The translations under genes and the position numbers were made by a program. The notes under the pieces were generated by a model. It saw only the letters and a program-made list of their open reading frames with translations. It did no database searches and was not told the origin of the DNA. From Paractinoplanes polyasparticus (lineage in GTDB: Bacteria; Actinomycetota; Actinomycetes; Mycobacteriales; Micromonosporaceae), in NCBI RefSeq assembly GCF_019710575.1, contig NZ_JAHWFK010000052.1, forward strand, positions 62,001 through 126,000: a stretch of DNA of 64,000 bases, written 5' to 3'. Numbering within the stretch: the first letter of the stretch is position 1; the number at the start of each line of letters is the position of its first letter. Shown piece by piece: positions 46,110 to 54,365 of this stretch.

Positions 46110-47276
46110 CTACGGATGACGGCGCCATTGCAGCATGGCCGCCGTGGCATCGTCGCGGAGCTCGCCCGCCTCGTACGAGATGATCGTCTGGATCAGGCGG
46201 CGCATCGTCTCGGGAGCCGAGGCGCCGTCCCGCATCGCGCCGATCAGGAACTCGCTGAGCCGGTCGGCCCCGAACAGCGTCCCGGCGGCGTCCCGGGCCT
46301 CGGTGATGCCGTCGGTGTAGAAGACCAGCGTGTCCCCCGGCTCCAGCTGCTGCTCGATCACCGTCGGTGGCCGCCGCAGCATGGCGCCGAGGCCGAGCGG
46401 CAGGGCGTTCGGCGTGGGCAGCGAGGGCAGCGACCGCCCGTCCCGCAGCATGAGCTCGGCCGGATGGCCGGCGCTGATCCGGCGGTACGCCCCGGTCTCC
46501 ATGTCCAGTTCGGCCAGCAGCGCCGTCACGAACGCGGCGGGGTACTGCGAGCGGATCCACTTGTCGATCGACCGGTACGTGTCGGCCAGGGACAGCCCCG
46601 ACCGGCGGGCATTGCGGTAGGTGTTCAACGTCAACGTGGTCAGGGCGCTGGCGCTGATCCCGTGACCGACCGTGTCGAACAGCGCGACGTGCAGGATGTC
46701 CCCGTTGGCGGCGTAGTCGAAGGCGTCGCCCCCGACGTCGTAACAGGGCTCGAGCACGGCCGTGACCATGGTGCCGTCCACCGCGAAGGTCAGCGGCGGC
46801 AGCTGATTCCAGATGATCTCCGCCGCCAGCTGCATGGGCAGCCGCCGCCGGGTGTGCTCGACCGCGTCGCCGTAGAACCGCCGGCTGGCGATCAGCTCGG
46901 CGACCAGCGCCGCGATCACTTCGAGGTCGTGCCGGACCGGCTCCGACGGATAGCCCTTGACCCTGAACTCCAGCACCCCGAGCCGCTCCGAGCCGTGCAG
47001 CAACGGCAGCCAGAGGACCCCGTCGGCCCACTGCTGCCGGGCCGTGGTGAAGGCCAGCCCGGCCGGCGTCCCGTCGATGGCCGAGGACGTCACCCGATCG
47101 GGAACAGTCCCGCGCAGCGGGTGCAGAGCCTCCTGCGCGTAGTCGACCAGCAGCACGATCGCGGCCTCGGCACCGAGCAGGGGCGCGGTCGCCGCCAGCA
47201 CCGCCGGCAGGTCTTCGGCCCGCCCTCGGTGCCGCAGATCCATGAGCCGCCGCACGGCCTCCATCGAAGCAAGCAT
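46110..47276 (-). CDS. GAF-linked SpoIIE/RsbU-type PP2C phosphatase
   Basis: A 388-residue soluble phosphatase similar in layout to the one at 5.2-6.4 kb. Residues about 10-150 form a GAF-like domain and residues about 175-385 a PPM domain with intact metal motifs CYDVGGDAFDY, FDTVGHGISAS, FYTDGITEAR and RDDATAAML. Its substrate would be a phosphorylated STAS protein, but none is adjacent; instead it is co-transcribed with a YbdK-type ligase. The ATG at 47276 is chosen; another in-frame ATG at 47264 is possible. Upstream sequence is shared with the divergent accessory island promoter. Confidence 0.92.
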   Translation of the reverse strand: MLASMEAVRRLMDLRHRGRAEDLPAVLAATAPLLGAEAAIVLLVDYAQEALHPLRGTVPDRVTSSAIDGTPAGLAFTTARQQWADGVLWLPLLHGSERLGVLEFRVKGYPSEPVRHDLEVIAALVAELIASRRFYGDAVEHTRRRLPMQLAAEIIWNQLPPLTFAVDGTMVTAVLEPCYDVGGDAFDYAANGDILHVALFDTVGHGISASALTTLTLNTYRNARRSGLSLADTYRSIDKWIRSQYPAAFVTALLAELDMETGAYRRISAGHPAELMLRDGRSLPSLPTPNALPLGLGAMLRRPPTVIEQQLEPGDTLVFYTDGITEARDAAGTLFGADRLSEFLIGAMRDGASAPETMRRLIQTIISYEAGELRDDATAAMLQWRRHP

Positions 47277-47418
47277 CAGGGCCCATCTTCCACGCCACGG
47301 GGCAAGACCGCAGCGGCCGGGTGGCCCCCCTCGCCCGGCCCGGTCGGCCCCGCATGCCGGCAAGCGGTAGATCCTCGGTAGATCACTCCGGGATCATCGG
47401 CTCGATCACTGTCGAAAA

Positions 47419-47431
47419 TGTCAGATTGACA
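47419..47431. promoter_or_regulatory. Operator copy 1 (TGTC-N5-GACA)
   Basis: TGTCAGATTGACA overlaps the -35 hexamer of the island promoter. Its arms are TGTCA/TGACA around GAT. Confidence 0.7.
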
Positions 47432-47454
47432 TCAATGATTCTCCACCCTATGGT
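47426..47454 (+). promoter_or_regulatory. Sigma70-type promoter of the accessory island
   Basis: TTGACA at 47426-47431, a 17-bp spacer, and TATGGT at 47449-47454 give a near-consensus housekeeping promoter reading into the membrane-protein/PNP genes. The expected transcription start is near 47461, leaving a leader of about 45 bases. Confidence 0.8.
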
Positions 47455-47460
47455 ACCTAG

Positions 47461-47473
47461 TGTCATTTCGACA
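47461..47473. promoter_or_regulatory. Operator copy 2 (TGTC-N5-GACA)
   Basis: TGTCATTTCGACA lies at the predicted transcription start. Its centre is 42 bp from that of copy 1, about four helical turns, which fits two repressor dimers on one face of the DNA. Confidence 0.7.
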
Positions 47474-47506
47474 TGAACTCCGGCACCGCCGACGGGAGAC
47501 AGTCCG

Positions 47507-49111
47507 ATGGCTATCCCGACCCTCGAGCCTCCGATCCTCACCGACCAGCCCGGCCGGCGCGGCGAGCCGCCCGCCGGCCCGACCGCGGCCACCCGCTATC
47601 TGGCTGTCGGCGCCTATCTCGACGACGAATACCGCCGCTCCTGCCTGCGGGACGTCTATCACCAGCGGCGGCGTTTCGTCGCGCCGTCGTACGGCTTCGA
47701 CCTGATCACGGTGCTCTGGCACTGCCTGCGGGCCCGCCGGCTGGCGATCGCGCGTGACGGCCTGATCACCGCGGCACTGGCCGCCACCCTCCTGCTGGAC
47801 TGGCGCGCGTTCGCCGCCATCGCCGTCGCCCTGCTCGTTCTGCGTACGGCCGGCGCGGCCAGGCGGGCAACCGGCGAGCGCTTCCAGCAGTGGCATTCCG
47901 CCGAGGCCGGCATCCGGAAACGGGGCACCCGGCGCACGCTGGCCGTCCTGATCGGCTGGACCGCGGCCTGTGTCGCCCTGGCCGTCCTGATCGCCCTGAT
48001 CCTGGTCGGTGCCACGTCGCCGGTGGCGGTCATCCCGGCCGTCACGGCGGTGTTCGTCCTGCCCACCGTCTTCGCCCTGTGGCGGCAGAAGCGGATCCAG
48101 CAGTGCGCTTCCAACCGTCGGATGCCGCCTGTGGGTGACACCGCCCGGCTGCGCGACATCGAGAGTCAACAAGGCACGAACACCGTGGTCTACGGCAACT
48201 ACGAGCCCTTCATCGGCGCCGGCGACATCATCGGCACCTGGGGCTTTCCGATCCGGCTGGTCCGCAAGCAGCCCGAGGCTCCGGGTGCCGAGAAGCTGAG
48301 CGAGAGCCGCCGTGAGTTCGACGAGCCGCCCTTCACGGCCGAGGAGATCGTCGGCTACGTGCGGCGCGAGCTCAACGAGCTCACCACCGGCGAACCCGAG
48401 CGGAGCATCCCGGACCTCAAGATCTACGACCGGGTCTTCCTGTCCGCCGGCGAGTACGGCGAACGGACGCTGCACACCGGGCCCGACCGGATGCTGGAGA
48501 TCATCCGCAACCCGACCGAGCCGGCCCGGCACCACCTCGTCTGCCAGGTCGTCTCGTGGAGCGGCGAGGTGGTCACCACCGTCCATGTGCACATCGCGGT
48601 GCAGGGCCGGTCGCTCTACCTCGAGGTCACCTCCACGCTGATGGCGCCGTGCAGCGAGCGCTACCGCATCGTCGACATGGAGCGCGGCCGCGGGACACGG
48701 GCCTGGCTGCGCGCCCTCGGGTGCGGCATCCGGGAGACCCCCGGCGTCATCCTGCGCGCGCCCGTACGGCTGCTGGCCGCTTCCACCGCGACGCTTCGCG
48801 GCTTGCGCCGGTCGCGGCGGGCGGCCGACCGGGGCGCCGTGGTGAGCGTGCGCCGGCTCGGCACCGAGGACGAACTCCGCAACTTCACCCAGCGCGGCGA
48901 CTTCCTCAAGTTCCGCCGGCTGATCGAGACCCAGGTCCAGGCCAAGGTGCTGGACTTTCTCGACCGGCACGACGTGGACACGACCGAGTTCCGCGCCCGC
49001 AGCGCATCGGTGCTCAACGTCGGCATCCTCAACAACGGCGAGGCGAACGTCTTCGGCGACGTCTCCGGTTCGAGCACCACGACCGAGAAGGGGCCGACCG
49101 ATGGCCAGTGA
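47507..49111 (+). CDS. Three-TM protein with glycine-rich C-terminal tag (unknown)
   Basis: A 534-residue protein that I do not recognise. Residues 1-80 are soluble (VGAYLDDEYRRSCLRDVYHQRRRF), then three hydrophobic segments at about 85-112, 143-167 and 170-190. The remainder is a large cytoplasmic domain of mixed alpha/beta type (IKIYDRVF-like LKIYDRVFLSAGEYGERTLH; VHVHIAVQGRSLYLEVTSTLM). The C-terminus ends with a short tag, NVGILNNGEANVFGDVSG, that recurs at the start of the next protein. GGGAG precedes the ATG at 47507. The gene overlaps the PNP gene by 11 bases. It may anchor or be a membrane effector of the island. Confidence 0.8.
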   Translation: MAIPTLEPPILTDQPGRRGEPPAGPTAATRYLAVGAYLDDEYRRSCLRDVYHQRRRFVAPSYGFDLITVLWHCLRARRLAIARDGLITAALAATLLLDWRAFAAIAVALLVLRTAGAARRATGERFQQWHSAEAGIRKRGTRRTLAVLIGWTAACVALAVLIALILVGATSPVAVIPAVTAVFVLPTVFALWRQKRIQQCASNRRMPPVGDTARLRDIESQQGTNTVVYGNYEPFIGAGDIIGTWGFPIRLVRKQPEAPGAEKLSESRREFDEPPFTAEEIVGYVRRELNELTTGEPERSIPDLKIYDRVFLSAGEYGERTLHTGPDRMLEIIRNPTEPARHHLVCQVVSWSGEVVTTVHVHIAVQGRSLYLEVTSTLMAPCSERYRIVDMERGRGTRAWLRALGCGIRETPGVILRAPVRLLAASTATLRGLRRSRRAADRGAVVSVRRLGTEDELRNFTQRGDFLKFRRLIETQVQAKVLDFLDRHDVDTTEFRARSASVLNVGILNNGEANVFGDVSGSSTTTEKGPTDGQ

Positions 49112-50183
49112 GACCAACATCGGGATGATCTCCTACGGCACCGCGACCGTTTACGGTGACGTCAACGGCAAACAGCAGAACCAGGTCGTACGGGACGAGC
49201 AGCGCCGCCGGGACGCAGTCGACGTCGTTGTCGTGACCGCGTTGCGGGAGGAGTTCGAGGCCGCCCGGGCGGCCGTCCCGGCCCACTGGCAGGCCCGCGA
49301 CACCGCCACCGCGCCATACCTCGCCGGCCGGTACGGCGGCCTCACGCTCGCGCTCGCCCGGACCACGGCGATGGGCGCCCGGAGCACCGGCCCGGTCGCC
49401 GCCGCCCTCGTCCTCGCCCTCAAGCCGCGGTGCCTGGCGATGTCCGGGGTCTGCGCCGGCCACCCGGACCGCACGGCGCCGGGCGACGTGGTCGTGGCCG
49501 ACCCGGCCTACGAGTACGACGAGGGCAAGCTCTCGGGCGCTCGTTTCCGCGGCGACCACCGCCAGTACCCGCAGGACACGAGGTGGCTGCGCGCCGCGCA
49601 GGAGTTCGACCCCTCCGCGCTGCCCGCCCATGACGCCGCCACCGAGCAGGATGCGGCCGGGTGGCTCCTCGAGCGCCTGCACCGGGGGCAGGACGCGCGA
49701 ACCCATCCCGCGCGTTCCCGCTACTTCCCGCGTGGCACGTGGAACACCCGCCTGAGCGGGATGGAGCGCGAGGGCCTCATCGCCTGGCGGGACGGGAGCT
49801 GGACGCTCACCGGAGCGGGCAGCGCCCGGATCGAACGGTTGCTCGCCGACGACGTCGACGGACCCGTGACGCTGCCCTTCGCCGTTCAGGCCGGGCCGAT
49901 GGCGAGCGGCAGCGCGGTGATCGAGGATCCGCAGATCTGGGACGAACTTCAGGATCAAGGCGGACGCAAGATCCTGGCTCTGGACATGGAGGCGGCGACG
50001 ATCGCCACCGTGGCCCACGACAACCGGGTGCCCCATTGGCTCGTGGCCAAGGGCGTGATGGACGGCGCCCGTCCCGGCAAGGACGACCGGTTCAAGGAGT
50101 TCGCGGCCCGTGCGTCCGCCGAGGTTCTGTACGCCCTGCTGTCCCGGGTCCTGTCCGGCGCGCCTGATCCAGCGCGGCCGTGA
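49101..50183 (+). CDS. PNP-fold nucleosidase with inserted winged-helix-like segment
   Basis: A 360-residue protein. Residues 5-22 carry a glycine-rich tag (TNIGMISYGTATVYGDVNG) like the one ending the previous gene. A phosphorylase/nucleosidase (MTA/SAH nucleosidase-like) domain follows: DVVVVTALREEFEAARA, MSGVCAGHPDRTAPGDVVVADPAYEY, and the nucleoside-binding ALDMEAATIATVA with KGVMDGA and KDDRFKEFAARASAEVL. Residues about 185-260 are an insertion with winged-helix features (RLSGMEREGLIAWRDGSWTLTGAGSARIE). Such domains act as nucleotide-depleting effectors in several conflict systems. Its 3' end overlaps the convergent TPR gene by 92 bases. Confidence 0.88.
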   Translation: MASETNIGMISYGTATVYGDVNGKQQNQVVRDEQRRRDAVDVVVVTALREEFEAARAAVPAHWQARDTATAPYLAGRYGGLTLALARTTAMGARSTGPVAAALVLALKPRCLAMSGVCAGHPDRTAPGDVVVADPAYEYDEGKLSGARFRGDHRQYPQDTRWLRAAQEFDPSALPAHDAATEQDAAGWLLERLHRGQDARTHPARSRYFPRGTWNTRLSGMEREGLIAWRDGSWTLTGAGSARIERLLADDVDGPVTLPFAVQAGPMASGSAVIEDPQIWDELQDQGGRKILALDMEAATIATVAHDNRVPHWLVAKGVMDGARPGKDDRFKEFAARASAEVLYALLSRVLSGAPDPARP

Positions 50184-51267
50184 GTTCCCCGGCCACAGCC
50201 TGCGCCTGTGGGCTGAGGGGCCGCAGCAGCCGGGTGGCCGCACGCAAGGTTGCGCCGGCCGCGCCGAGGTCGTCGCAGCCGGGCCAGCCGCCGGATCCGG
50301 CCCGGGCCCGATGCCACAACGCGACGGCCAGCAGCAGCTGGTTCCCGCCGTCGTCCGGGTCCAGGGCCGCAACCCCGACAGCCAGCGCGACCAGCCGGTC
50401 CGTCCGGGTCCGGTCCGGCGTCTCGTGCAGCAGCGCCCGGGCCGCGACCATCTGGTCTCCGGACGGCAGCAGGGCACGCAGAGCCTGACGGCGGGCGGAC
50501 ACGTCCGGCGCCGGGGAGCGGGCCGGGCGGAAGCCGGGCCGGGCCGGCGCGCGACGGGTGGACGGCACGTCCACCACCGCCACCGGCCGATCGGCCGGTT
50601 CGCCGTCCCCGAGGACAACGACGGGTGACACGCCGGCCTGGAGCTCGCGCAGGCGCTGAAAGATCTTCACCAGGGCGCCGGGGTGGACGCCGCCGACGCA
50701 TTCCCGCAGAACTCCCACGATCTCAAGCAGCGACCGGGCGCCCCGGGTGCCCTCCGCTCCCAGCTGCGGTGCGGCCAGCGCTTGCCGGTAGCACTCCTCG
50801 GCGCGGTCGAGGTCGGCCGCGACGCTGTGCGGCAGGCCCCTGAGCATGGCCAGAGGGTTTCGCAGCCGCCGTATCACCGGCGACATGTGCAACTGTCCGA
50901 GCGTGACCCAGCCGGGCAGTCGCAGCGCCGCGGGCAGGTGCTCGAACGCCAGCCCCTCGTCGAGCAGCGGGACGGCCCGCATGCGGTCCTGGTCCGCGCC
51001 GAAGTGCGCCAGATGCCGCAAGCCGTACTGCTGGCCGAGGATCGCCGCGACCTGGCCACGCCAGGCGTCGGCCGGGTCGAAATGGGCGTAGGCCTCGGCC
51101 AGGACGTCGATGGCCTCGTCCAGGTAGGGCCGGGCCGCCGCCAGCCCGGGTCCGGCTCGGTGATACCGATCGCCGAGCCCCTGAGCCAGGCGCAACAGCG
51201 ATTCGGTGCGGGCCGGGCCGCGCAGCCGTGCGATTTCGGCTCGCAGGCTCTCGAGGTCCCCGGTCAT
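50092..51267 (-). CDS. TPR-like helical protein paired with the CHAT protease
   Basis: A 391-residue soluble protein. The first about 210 residues are helical repeats of TPR type (LLRLAQGLGDRYHRAGPGLAAARPYLDEAIDVLAEAYAHF, AVPLLDEGLAFEHLPAALRLPG, DLDRAEECYRQALAAP; in pieces). A low-complexity Pro/Arg linker near residues 260-285 separates them from more helices ending in a basic tail. The ATG at 51267 follows GGGGGA and lies two bases after the stop of the CHAT gene, so translation is coupled and the two proteins probably interact. Its end overlaps the PNP gene on the other strand. Confidence 0.85.
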   Translation of the reverse strand: MTGDLESLRAEIARLRGPARTESLLRLAQGLGDRYHRAGPGLAAARPYLDEAIDVLAEAYAHFDPADAWRGQVAAILGQQYGLRHLAHFGADQDRMRAVPLLDEGLAFEHLPAALRLPGWVTLGQLHMSPVIRRLRNPLAMLRGLPHSVAADLDRAEECYRQALAAPQLGAEGTRGARSLLEIVGVLRECVGGVHPGALVKIFQRLRELQAGVSPVVVLGDGEPADRPVAVVDVPSTRRAPARPGFRPARSPAPDVSARRQALRALLPSGDQMVAARALLHETPDRTRTDRLVALAVGVAALDPDDGGNQLLLAVALWHRARAGSGGWPGCDDLGAAGATLRAATRLLRPLSPQAQAVAGELTAALDQARRTGPGTAGRTEPRRTHGPRTP

Positions 51268-51269
51268 GG

Positions 51270-53915
51270 CTACTGTCCCCCGTGTACGAATCCGGCCCAG
51301 TTGACGACAGCCGCCGCGGACGGGCGTCCGGCCTGCTCCCGCGGCGCCTCCGGCATCTCCGGCCAGACCCGGCGCCGCGGGTCGAGCATCCAGAGTTGGG
51401 CGCTGCGCAACGCCGCCCACGGGGCGAGCCCGTCGACCATCACCGCTCGATGGAACACGTACATCAGCGCCGACGTGCCGTCGTCGGGAACCCTCCACTG
51501 AGTGGAGAGCACCGATCGCGCGCCGGCCGCCAGGAACGCCGTGCCCAGGCTGTACGCCTCGTCGTAGGACGTGACCGAGCGGCCGGTGCTGCAGGCAGCG
51601 AGCACCACAAGTCCGAGCGTCCGATCCGGCGCGGCGGCGAGCACGCTGCCCAGTCCGGTGGCGTCCAGCCGCCCGTCGGCGAGCGCCAGATAGGACCCGG
51701 GGGCGTCCTCGCCGAGCTCGACCACGCCGTGGCAGGCCAGGTGAAGCATCGACCCGGCGTCGGGATCGGCCGAGGCCAGCCAGCGCCGGACCTCGTCACG
51801 GGTACCCGTACCGGAATGGCCGGGCGAGCCGTCCGGCCGCCGCCCGGCGTACCGAGCGCCGAGATAGAAGGAGCGGTGCACCGCGTACGCCTCGGCGCAG
51901 GCGGACGGGAGGTCGCCGGCCGGATCGCCGACGATCAGGCCGAGCGGTTCCGGCCGGACCGGAGTGAGACCCGCCGAATGGCAGAAGAGCCGGGCCGAGG
52001 CGGCTTGGGAGATCGCCATCAGCTGGATCGCGTACGTGCCGTCCCGCCGCCGGGCCGCATGCCACGGCACCCGGGCGAGCACGCCCATCGGGATCAGAAC
52101 CACACGCGGCGGCCGCCCGGACGGGGTGATCCGGGCGAGATGACCGCGGTAGATCGGGCCGATGGCAACGCGCCACGCCCAGTCGCAGAGTGCCTCCAGG
52201 CTGCCGGTCAGGCTCGTCCGGGCCGGAGCGACCGCCGGCGGCAGGTCCCTGGTCGCGGCGACCAGATAGGCGTCCAGATCCGGAGCGGCCTCGAGCCGGA
52301 GTTCGGGCAGCGCGCTGTAACTCAACCCGCCCTCCGCCGAGACGACGACCGCGTAGCCCGGCACCGCACCGTCCGCCGGCAGCAGATAGATCAGCGCATC
52401 CGCGTCGGCGCCGCGCAGCGCGGCGCCGATCTCGTCCGCCCCGGGCGGGTCGGCGAGGGTACGGCCGAGGTCGCCGTCGAAGAGCACCTCGAGCACGTCC
52501 CGGCGCAGGGCCCGCGACGGGCCGCCCTCGCCGGCGGCTGCCGCTCGCCAGCGGGCAGCCAGGTCGTCGTGTCCGGCCCGGGCGAGCCGGTCGGCCAGGT
52601 TGCGTGCCTCGGTGGCCGCGTGGAGCGCCAGACCGCGGCCGGAGTCGAGCGCCCGGACCGCCTCGGCCGGGTCATGGGCCACCAGACACTTGCGCGCGAT
52701 GTCGGCTGCGCTCTGCGACGCATGCCGGGCTGCGGTGGCCGCCGAGCGGAGATCCGGCTGGGCCAGGACGTGCCACAGATGCGTACGCATGGCATCGACC
52801 GCACCGACGTGCCCGCCGCTCCGGGCGCCGAGCCGATAGCGGATGTCGGCCAGCATCTCGGCGATCCAGCCGGAGTGCAGGTTGCGGGGACCGCCGGACC
52901 GGGACTCCGCCTCGACGAGCAGCCGCTCGGCCTCGTGCAGCCCGTCGACCCGGTTGCTGACCTCGCTCTGCCTCCACAGAGCCAGCGCGAGCCCGGTCAG
53001 GTGGAACGCCCGCCGGGGGTGGCCGGGCCCGAGGCCGGCCAGCGCCTCCCGCATCGTCGCGATCGCCTGGGCGATCCGGTCCGGGTCGGTCTCGTCGGCC
53101 AGCCCGGCCGTGCCCAGTACGGCCAGGCCCATCGAGCGGTCCGCGCTGCCTGGTGCGGCCTGGTCGACCAGCCTCCGCACCTGGTCCGGATCGGGCCGAT
53201 CGACGCCGCCGGCGAGGTACCCCGCCATGCTGACCGCTTCCTCGACCGCGGCCCGCAGGGCGCTGCCGTCCGGCAGACCGGCCACCATCCGTCGCAACTC
53301 CTCCAGGCGCGGCGCGAGATCCTCGCCCCGGCGCCGAGCCTCCATCAGGTCACCGATCGCGGCCATCACATCGGCCATCTCCGCGCCCTGCGGTGAGCCC
53401 GACGCGCGTGCCTGCTCGCCGAGGCGCCGGGCCTGATCCACCAGGTCGGCCGCCGCGGCCGAGTCGCCCTCGATGGTCGCCCGGGCGAACTCGATGCCCA
53501 TCCGGGCCGAGGTGACCACAGTGAGCATCGGCGGGTCGGCGGCGGCGTCGGCCGCGAGCAGATCGAACTCGGCCAGGGCGGCCCGAAAATCGCGCAGCTC
53601 CCCGTCTGCCGCGGCCTGGCCGACGGCGAGTGCCCGGGCCGCCGCGCGCACCGGCCGCCACTGCGCCACCGGCGGCGGGTCGAGATCAGCCACCGCCACC
53701 AGCTCGGCCAGCGCGCGCAGCCGCAACGGCACGATCTGCGGATCGCGACAGACGTCGGCCCGCACCAGCGCGGCGGCGAGCGCGGACCGGGCCGGAGCGG
53801 CGGACCCCAACCGGCGGAACTCACCGATCGCAGCGTCGAGGTCGCCCCCGCCGGCCGTCGCCCAGACGATGACGGCGATCCGTGCAAGATCATCCGAAGG
53901 CGCACGTATGGTCAC
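51270..53915 (-). CDS. CHAT-domain protease with N-terminal TPR-like region
   Basis: An 881-residue protein. Residues 1-520 are helical, TPR-like. The C-terminal about 300 residues form a CHAT (caspase HetF associated with TPRs) domain: VVLIPMGVLARVPWHAA, the catalytic His in MLHLACHGVVE (about His729) and catalytic Cys in LVVLAACSTGRS (about Cys776), then SLGTAFLAAGARSVLSTQW. Both catalytic residues are present. The GTG at 53915 follows AGGGAA and gives a start consistent with the helical domain. CHAT proteases are caspase relatives that act in bacterial programmed death and defence, for example with gasdermins or CRISPR Csx29. The substrate may be another island protein. Confidence 0.93.
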   Translation of the reverse strand: MTIRAPSDDLARIAVIVWATAGGGDLDAAIGEFRRLGSAAPARSALAAALVRADVCRDPQIVPLRLRALAELVAVADLDPPPVAQWRPVRAAARALAVGQAAADGELRDFRAALAEFDLLAADAAADPPMLTVVTSARMGIEFARATIEGDSAAAADLVDQARRLGEQARASGSPQGAEMADVMAAIGDLMEARRRGEDLAPRLEELRRMVAGLPDGSALRAAVEEAVSMAGYLAGGVDRPDPDQVRRLVDQAAPGSADRSMGLAVLGTAGLADETDPDRIAQAIATMREALAGLGPGHPRRAFHLTGLALALWRQSEVSNRVDGLHEAERLLVEAESRSGGPRNLHSGWIAEMLADIRYRLGARSGGHVGAVDAMRTHLWHVLAQPDLRSAATAARHASQSAADIARKCLVAHDPAEAVRALDSGRGLALHAATEARNLADRLARAGHDDLAARWRAAAAGEGGPSRALRRDVLEVLFDGDLGRTLADPPGADEIGAALRGADADALIYLLPADGAVPGYAVVVSAEGGLSYSALPELRLEAAPDLDAYLVAATRDLPPAVAPARTSLTGSLEALCDWAWRVAIGPIYRGHLARITPSGRPPRVVLIPMGVLARVPWHAARRRDGTYAIQLMAISQAASARLFCHSAGLTPVRPEPLGLIVGDPAGDLPSACAEAYAVHRSFYLGARYAGRRPDGSPGHSGTGTRDEVRRWLASADPDAGSMLHLACHGVVELGEDAPGSYLALADGRLDATGLGSVLAAAPDRTLGLVVLAACSTGRSVTSYDEAYSLGTAFLAAGARSVLSTQWRVPDDGTSALMYVFHRAVMVDGLAPWAALRSAQLWMLDPRRRVWPEMPEAPREQAGRPSAAAVVNWAGFVHGGQ

Positions 53916-53978
53916 ACGATTCCCTGACGGACCGGCCCGCACGGGTGTACCGGCGGGGATCCAGTCCGCCAGAGCACA

Positions 53979-54365
53979 ATGACGACCTCGGAAGACCGGA
54001 GCGAGGAGACACACCGTGACACCGCACTGCCGACGGTTACCGCCGTGGAACTGACTCCGCACCAGCGCGCACGCATCCAGGAGGTGCTGGAGACCGAGCT
54101 GCGCGCCTCGCTACGAGAGGCGGCTGACGCCGGCGCCCGGCCCGGCGACCTCACGAACCTGGTCGCCGAGCGCCGGAGCGCACTCGATCAGCTCATGGCG
54201 GCCCTCCCGGACGATCTCGACCACCTGTTCGGCGAGTCCCCGGGCCGCGAGCCGGTCGGCCAGCAGGGCGACCAGACGGTCGTCGCCGGCCCGCCCCGCG
54301 CCCGGCGCCCGGTCGATGAGGTCGGCGCCGCTGCCCTCGACGAAGAGCGCGGAGAGCACAGGTAA
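53979..54365 (+). CDS. Small helical protein, convergently overlapping (uncertain)
   Basis: A possible 128-residue protein divergent from the CHAT gene. Residues about 25-85 look like a compact helical domain (VELTPHQRARIQEVLETELRASLREAADAG; LVAERRSALDQLMAALPDDLDHLF, in pieces) with good G/C at third positions. From about 54190 on it is antisense to the conserved part of the sigma-like gene and looks like non-selected sequence. Its size and place resemble small adaptor domains of conflict loci. No good ribosome site precedes ATG 53979; GTG 54046 is an alternative. It may not be a gene. Confidence 0.4.
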   Translation: MTTSEDRSEETHRDTALPTVTAVELTPHQRARIQEVLETELRASLREAADAGARPGDLTNLVAERRSALDQLMAALPDDLDHLFGESPGREPVGQQGDQTVVAGPPRARRPVDEVGAAALDEERGEHR

